In this document: one piece after another, positions 61,241-64,000 of the stretch
How the letters are laid out: every line of letters starts with the position of its first letter
Numbering within the stretch: position 1 is the stretch's first letter
NCBI GenBank assembly: GCA_947652605.1
Contig: OX393579.1
Coordinates: 53,326,970 to 53,390,969, forward strand
DNA length: 64,000 nt
From: Elmis aenea
Lineage: Eukaryota > Arthropoda > Insecta > Coleoptera > Elmidae
Direction of reading: 5' to 3'
Position numbers and translations under genes: made by a program
Notes under the pieces: generated by a model
Database searches by the model: none
Told to the model about the DNA's origin: nothing
The model's input: only the letters and a program-made list of their open reading frames with translations

Positions 61241-62754
61241 AAGTGATTCAAATTTTAATCTAAATCATTAATTGAATAATAAAATGATTTTTTGTGTAGG
61301 CGGGACTATTAGGCAATTAGATCTATTATTTTTGATTTTCTAAATCGAATTTTTAACGAAAAAGTAACAAATTTTATTATAAATACCATTTGAGATTGTT
61401 TTAAGTTGATTGTTTTGTTTAAAAAACCTTTACATAAAAACAATTAGTTACACTCGTATATACAAAAATATCTACTTTAGTTGATTGTAAGTAGCAGGAT
61501 TAAGCAGTTATCAATTATTTCAGACTATATGTTTATCGGTGATTGGCCTTTTAATTTTTAATGTTGGTTCTTTTTTTATTAAGATGTTTTTGACCTTTAT
61601 TTTAGGCATTCAATACTTCGAAACTTATAAAGCTGCATGTGTAGTTATTTCATATATTATATTGCATAACATTTTTAAAAGCATTGCAACTTTTAATACT
61701 AATATTCCACTGTAGACATTTCTTTGTGAATAAAATAAGCCAGTAGCGTAGTAAACACTTAAAAAAATCTATTAATGGACATCAAATTAAATAGAATTGT
61801 GTAGTATTAATAGAGTAATATTCCGAAATGGTTCATTTAATGCAGAAGTTTTGTAATAAAAAAAGGGGTGGACACCCTATTGTGGGGACTGGCCCCAGGT
61901 CATTTCAAAAACACAATTTAATCAACTCAAGTAACATAATAACTAATTACTGGTGGTGAAATTAACCTGTACAGTCAAACGCAATAATTTTACAGAAATA
62001 AAGTAAGTTTCGTTTTAAATTAATTACGTGTCAACTATTCACCACAAAGTGCAACAATAAAAATTCTGTTCGCATTTAAAATTCTCTCATTACTTTTGAC
62101 GTTGATGTGTGCGTGCACTTTCAAAAACCATTTTAACAGATGTCTGAGAAATCGTTTTGTGAAAATATATTCATATTGTGTAGTTATCAAGTATTTGAAT
62201 GAAGTATTACATGTTTATAATGAATTGTGTAACCAGGTTAAAGAAATATTAAAATAAGGGTATTCTGATGGTGTTTATAAATATAAAATTATCATTTATA
62301 TTGCATTTGTTAATGTGTAAACAAATTACACTGTAGAGTAATATTGCATGCAATATCGTTTGCTGTAGGATGATTAATCGAGTACGCACTCCCCAAATGG
62401 GACACTATTTTAAATTAAATAATTTTCAAAAAGTGTACTAGGTACACCATCAACTTTATGTTTTATAAAAGTAACAGTATCGGTTAAACGAGTAACGAGA
62501 TAAAAATAGTTAGGATATGGACAAAATTTGTGCTTTAATGTATCAAAAAAGAAAAAAAAAAACATTAATCTCCAATATCGAATTGGTTTATTTCTTTATC
62601 TGGATGAAATAGAAATTCAATACCTGGATTAATTTTTTTCTTATTCCTGTAAGAGGTTGGACTGACGAATGTTCAAGCCCAACACAAAAAGATTTACAGT
62701 TAAGTGATTTAGAAGCTGCGTTGAAAATTGCAGTATTCTCCAAACCACATTTAA
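61241..62754. other. AT-rich intergenic stretch with one mobile-element-like motif
   Basis: No coding sequence is recognised in 1.5 kb. CCAGTAGCGTAG at 61740-61751 is the inverse of the end of the RTE tail at 56402, and GGGGTGGACACCCTATTG at 61865 with GGGGACTGGCCCC just after looks like the rest of a decayed element end (minus orientation, about 61740-61911). Confidence 0.45.
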
Positions 62755-63562
62755 TTAAAAAGATTGAGTAAAGTAATCAAACAAAGTCTTCTTCTGCTTC
62801 TTCTTCTTTTTCTTCTCCACAATCGGTTCCTCTTGTACCTTTTGGTGACGAGGTATGCTTCTCTATTTCTGTATGAAGTTTCTCCACTCCTGTCTATCGT
62901 TAGCTAATTGTGGCACATCTCTCCAGCTGACTCATTTTTCTTCTAATCTCTGTCTCACTTCTTTTTTCCATTTTATTCTTGATCTTCCTCTATTTATTTT
63001 TCCCTCCATCTGCATTTGCCATCCTATTTTCGCGTATCTACTTTCTGGCATGCGTATCATGTTCTTAATATCTGGTACTCCTGGGTTATTTCGAATCTTT
63101 TCGTTACTGATATCATCGATCAGTCTACATCCCTCTATTCTTCTCAGAAATCTCATTTCCTGTACCTGTATTCTTTGTTTTTGTGTTAGGGCCAAGTTTC
63201 TGAACTGTACGTGAGAATGGGTACGTACACTGCATTAAAAACTCGCGTCTTAGTTTCTTTTGATATCTCCTTCTTACTTATCGAACATTTATTAGTGGCG
63301 TAGTAAAATTTCGTCGCTGCCGCTATTCTGTTATTCAGATCTCCCTCCAATTTACCATTTTCTGCAATTATTGTTCCTAAATATTTAAAATTTGTTTCCT
63401 GCTCTATCCTTTTTTTTGGGTAGCATAACTGTAACTGGTTCACGATTTTTCGCTATAACCATAACCTTTGTCTTTCTTATATTAATATTCATGTGATATC
63501 TACTTAATGTATCTGCCCATACGTCTAGATTGAGTTGCAAGTCTTTTTCTATAGTTTTATTT
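62755..63562 (-). pseudogene. RTE-like LINE C-terminal fragment with at least two frameshifts
   Basis: Minus strand. It begins with LDVWADTLSRYHMNINIRKT, the reverse-transcriptase thumb side. After a run of eight A (63410-63417) it changes frame to FKYLGTIIAENGKLEGDLNN, ending at ETW near 63190. A further shift leads to LTQKQRIQVQEMRFLRRIEG, RMPESRYAKIG and INRGRSRIKWKKEVRQRLEE. The lysine-rich tail ends with a TAA at 62755-62757. The order and motifs are those of RTE-clade ORF2 downstream of the catalytic palm. The catalytic aspartates are not included, so it is 5'-truncated and inactive. It serves as the best-preserved reference for the tails at 52058 and 56247. Confidence 0.9.
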
Positions 63563-64000
63563 TAAAATCGTTTCATTATTAATATTATTTTTATCATTTT
63601 CAACAATAACATGCGAGAGTAATAAGTGGAGATACTTAATTTTTTTTTTAAATTATTTTATAAATATGGAAATCGTTTACTACATGATATGTGCAGGTCA
63701 TGGCTGTTTTAAAGCCGTAATTGTTATGAGAAAGCTTCAAGTAAGATTACGTTTAAATAGTATTAAAATTTAAACTCTATGTTGTCTGAGAAGAGAGCTC
63801 ATTTTATTTATTTTACAGTCAACAATATTATGCAGAGTATTCAAAGATTCTCTCTTCTAAAAATAGATTGAAGAATTATTATTTGTTTAATAGTAAAATT
63901 ATGAGTTTTTTTCCAATGCACTTTGCAATATTGTGCTAAAACGTAGCCTGCACCTATTTTGAAAATAAATTAACATAGTCTGGCCAAAGCGGATGGTCTT
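63563..64000. other. AT-rich stretch to the window edge, nothing recognised
   Basis: No reading frame or repeat is recognised. Confidence 0.5.

Noticed and set aside
62855..63214. 119-codon plus-strand frame
   Set aside because: Antisense to the RTE C-terminal sequence.
1..64000. tRNA, rRNA or telomeric repeats
   Set aside because: No cloverleaf-like segment, conserved rRNA block or TTAGG array was seen on reading either strand; a dedicated search was not possible.

Overview
The window is nuclear DNA of an animal, almost certainly an insect. The evidence is AT-rich satellite DNA, a piggyBac-family transposon with a short GT-AG intron, jockey-like and RTE-like non-LTR retrotransposons, and an LTR retrotransposon with a 4-bp target duplication. 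A beetle or a related insect is plausible, but the sequence does not settle the order. I see no tRNA, rRNA, CRISPR array, bacterial gene or confidently identifiable host protein gene.

Layout. (1) 1-46063 is a head-to-tail satellite array with a 171-bp monomer of about 71% AT. It holds roughly 256 monomers, runs off the left edge and ends abruptly at 46063. Diagnostic variants recur at whole multiples of 171 bp, which shows higher-order repeats of several sizes: 18-mer, 6/7-mer, 5-mer nested in larger blocks, and 16/17-mer. (2) One 2208-bp piggyBac-like element (35358-37565) interrupts the array at a TTAA. Its transposase, on the minus strand, keeps all three catalytic aspartates and a C-terminal cysteine-rich domain, but has one poly(A) frameshift and no visible start codon for its N-terminal extension. 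(3) 46064-50980 is a nested set of insertions. An unclassified repeat (family A) was hit by a jockey-like LINE that inserted with a 5' inversion (twin-priming structure), and that LINE was hit by a 2230-bp non-autonomous LTR retrotransposon whose two 319-bp LTRs look identical. (4) 50981-57000 is a patchwork of RTE LINE debris, tandem repeats, inverted repeats and a 1661-bp DNA transposon with 36-bp terminal inverted repeats and an AGAT target duplication. (5) 57670-59574 is a fold-back element ending in CAGGGTG, carrying a second family A copy. (6) 59737-61229 is a second jockey-like LINE, 5'-truncated, with an uninterrupted 431-codon reading frame, a poly(A) tail and an 11-bp target duplication. 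(7) 62755-63562 is a frameshifted RTE C-terminal fragment. The rest is AT-rich sequence in which I recognise no gene.

The features do not form a pathway. They read as a satellite block, possibly pericentromeric, bordered by a graveyard of mobile elements. The order of events can be reconstructed because several insertions have an empty relative in the same window: the piggyBac site at 40477-40480, the LINE site at 58899-58910, and the DNA-transposon site in RTE tails at 52071 and 62940.
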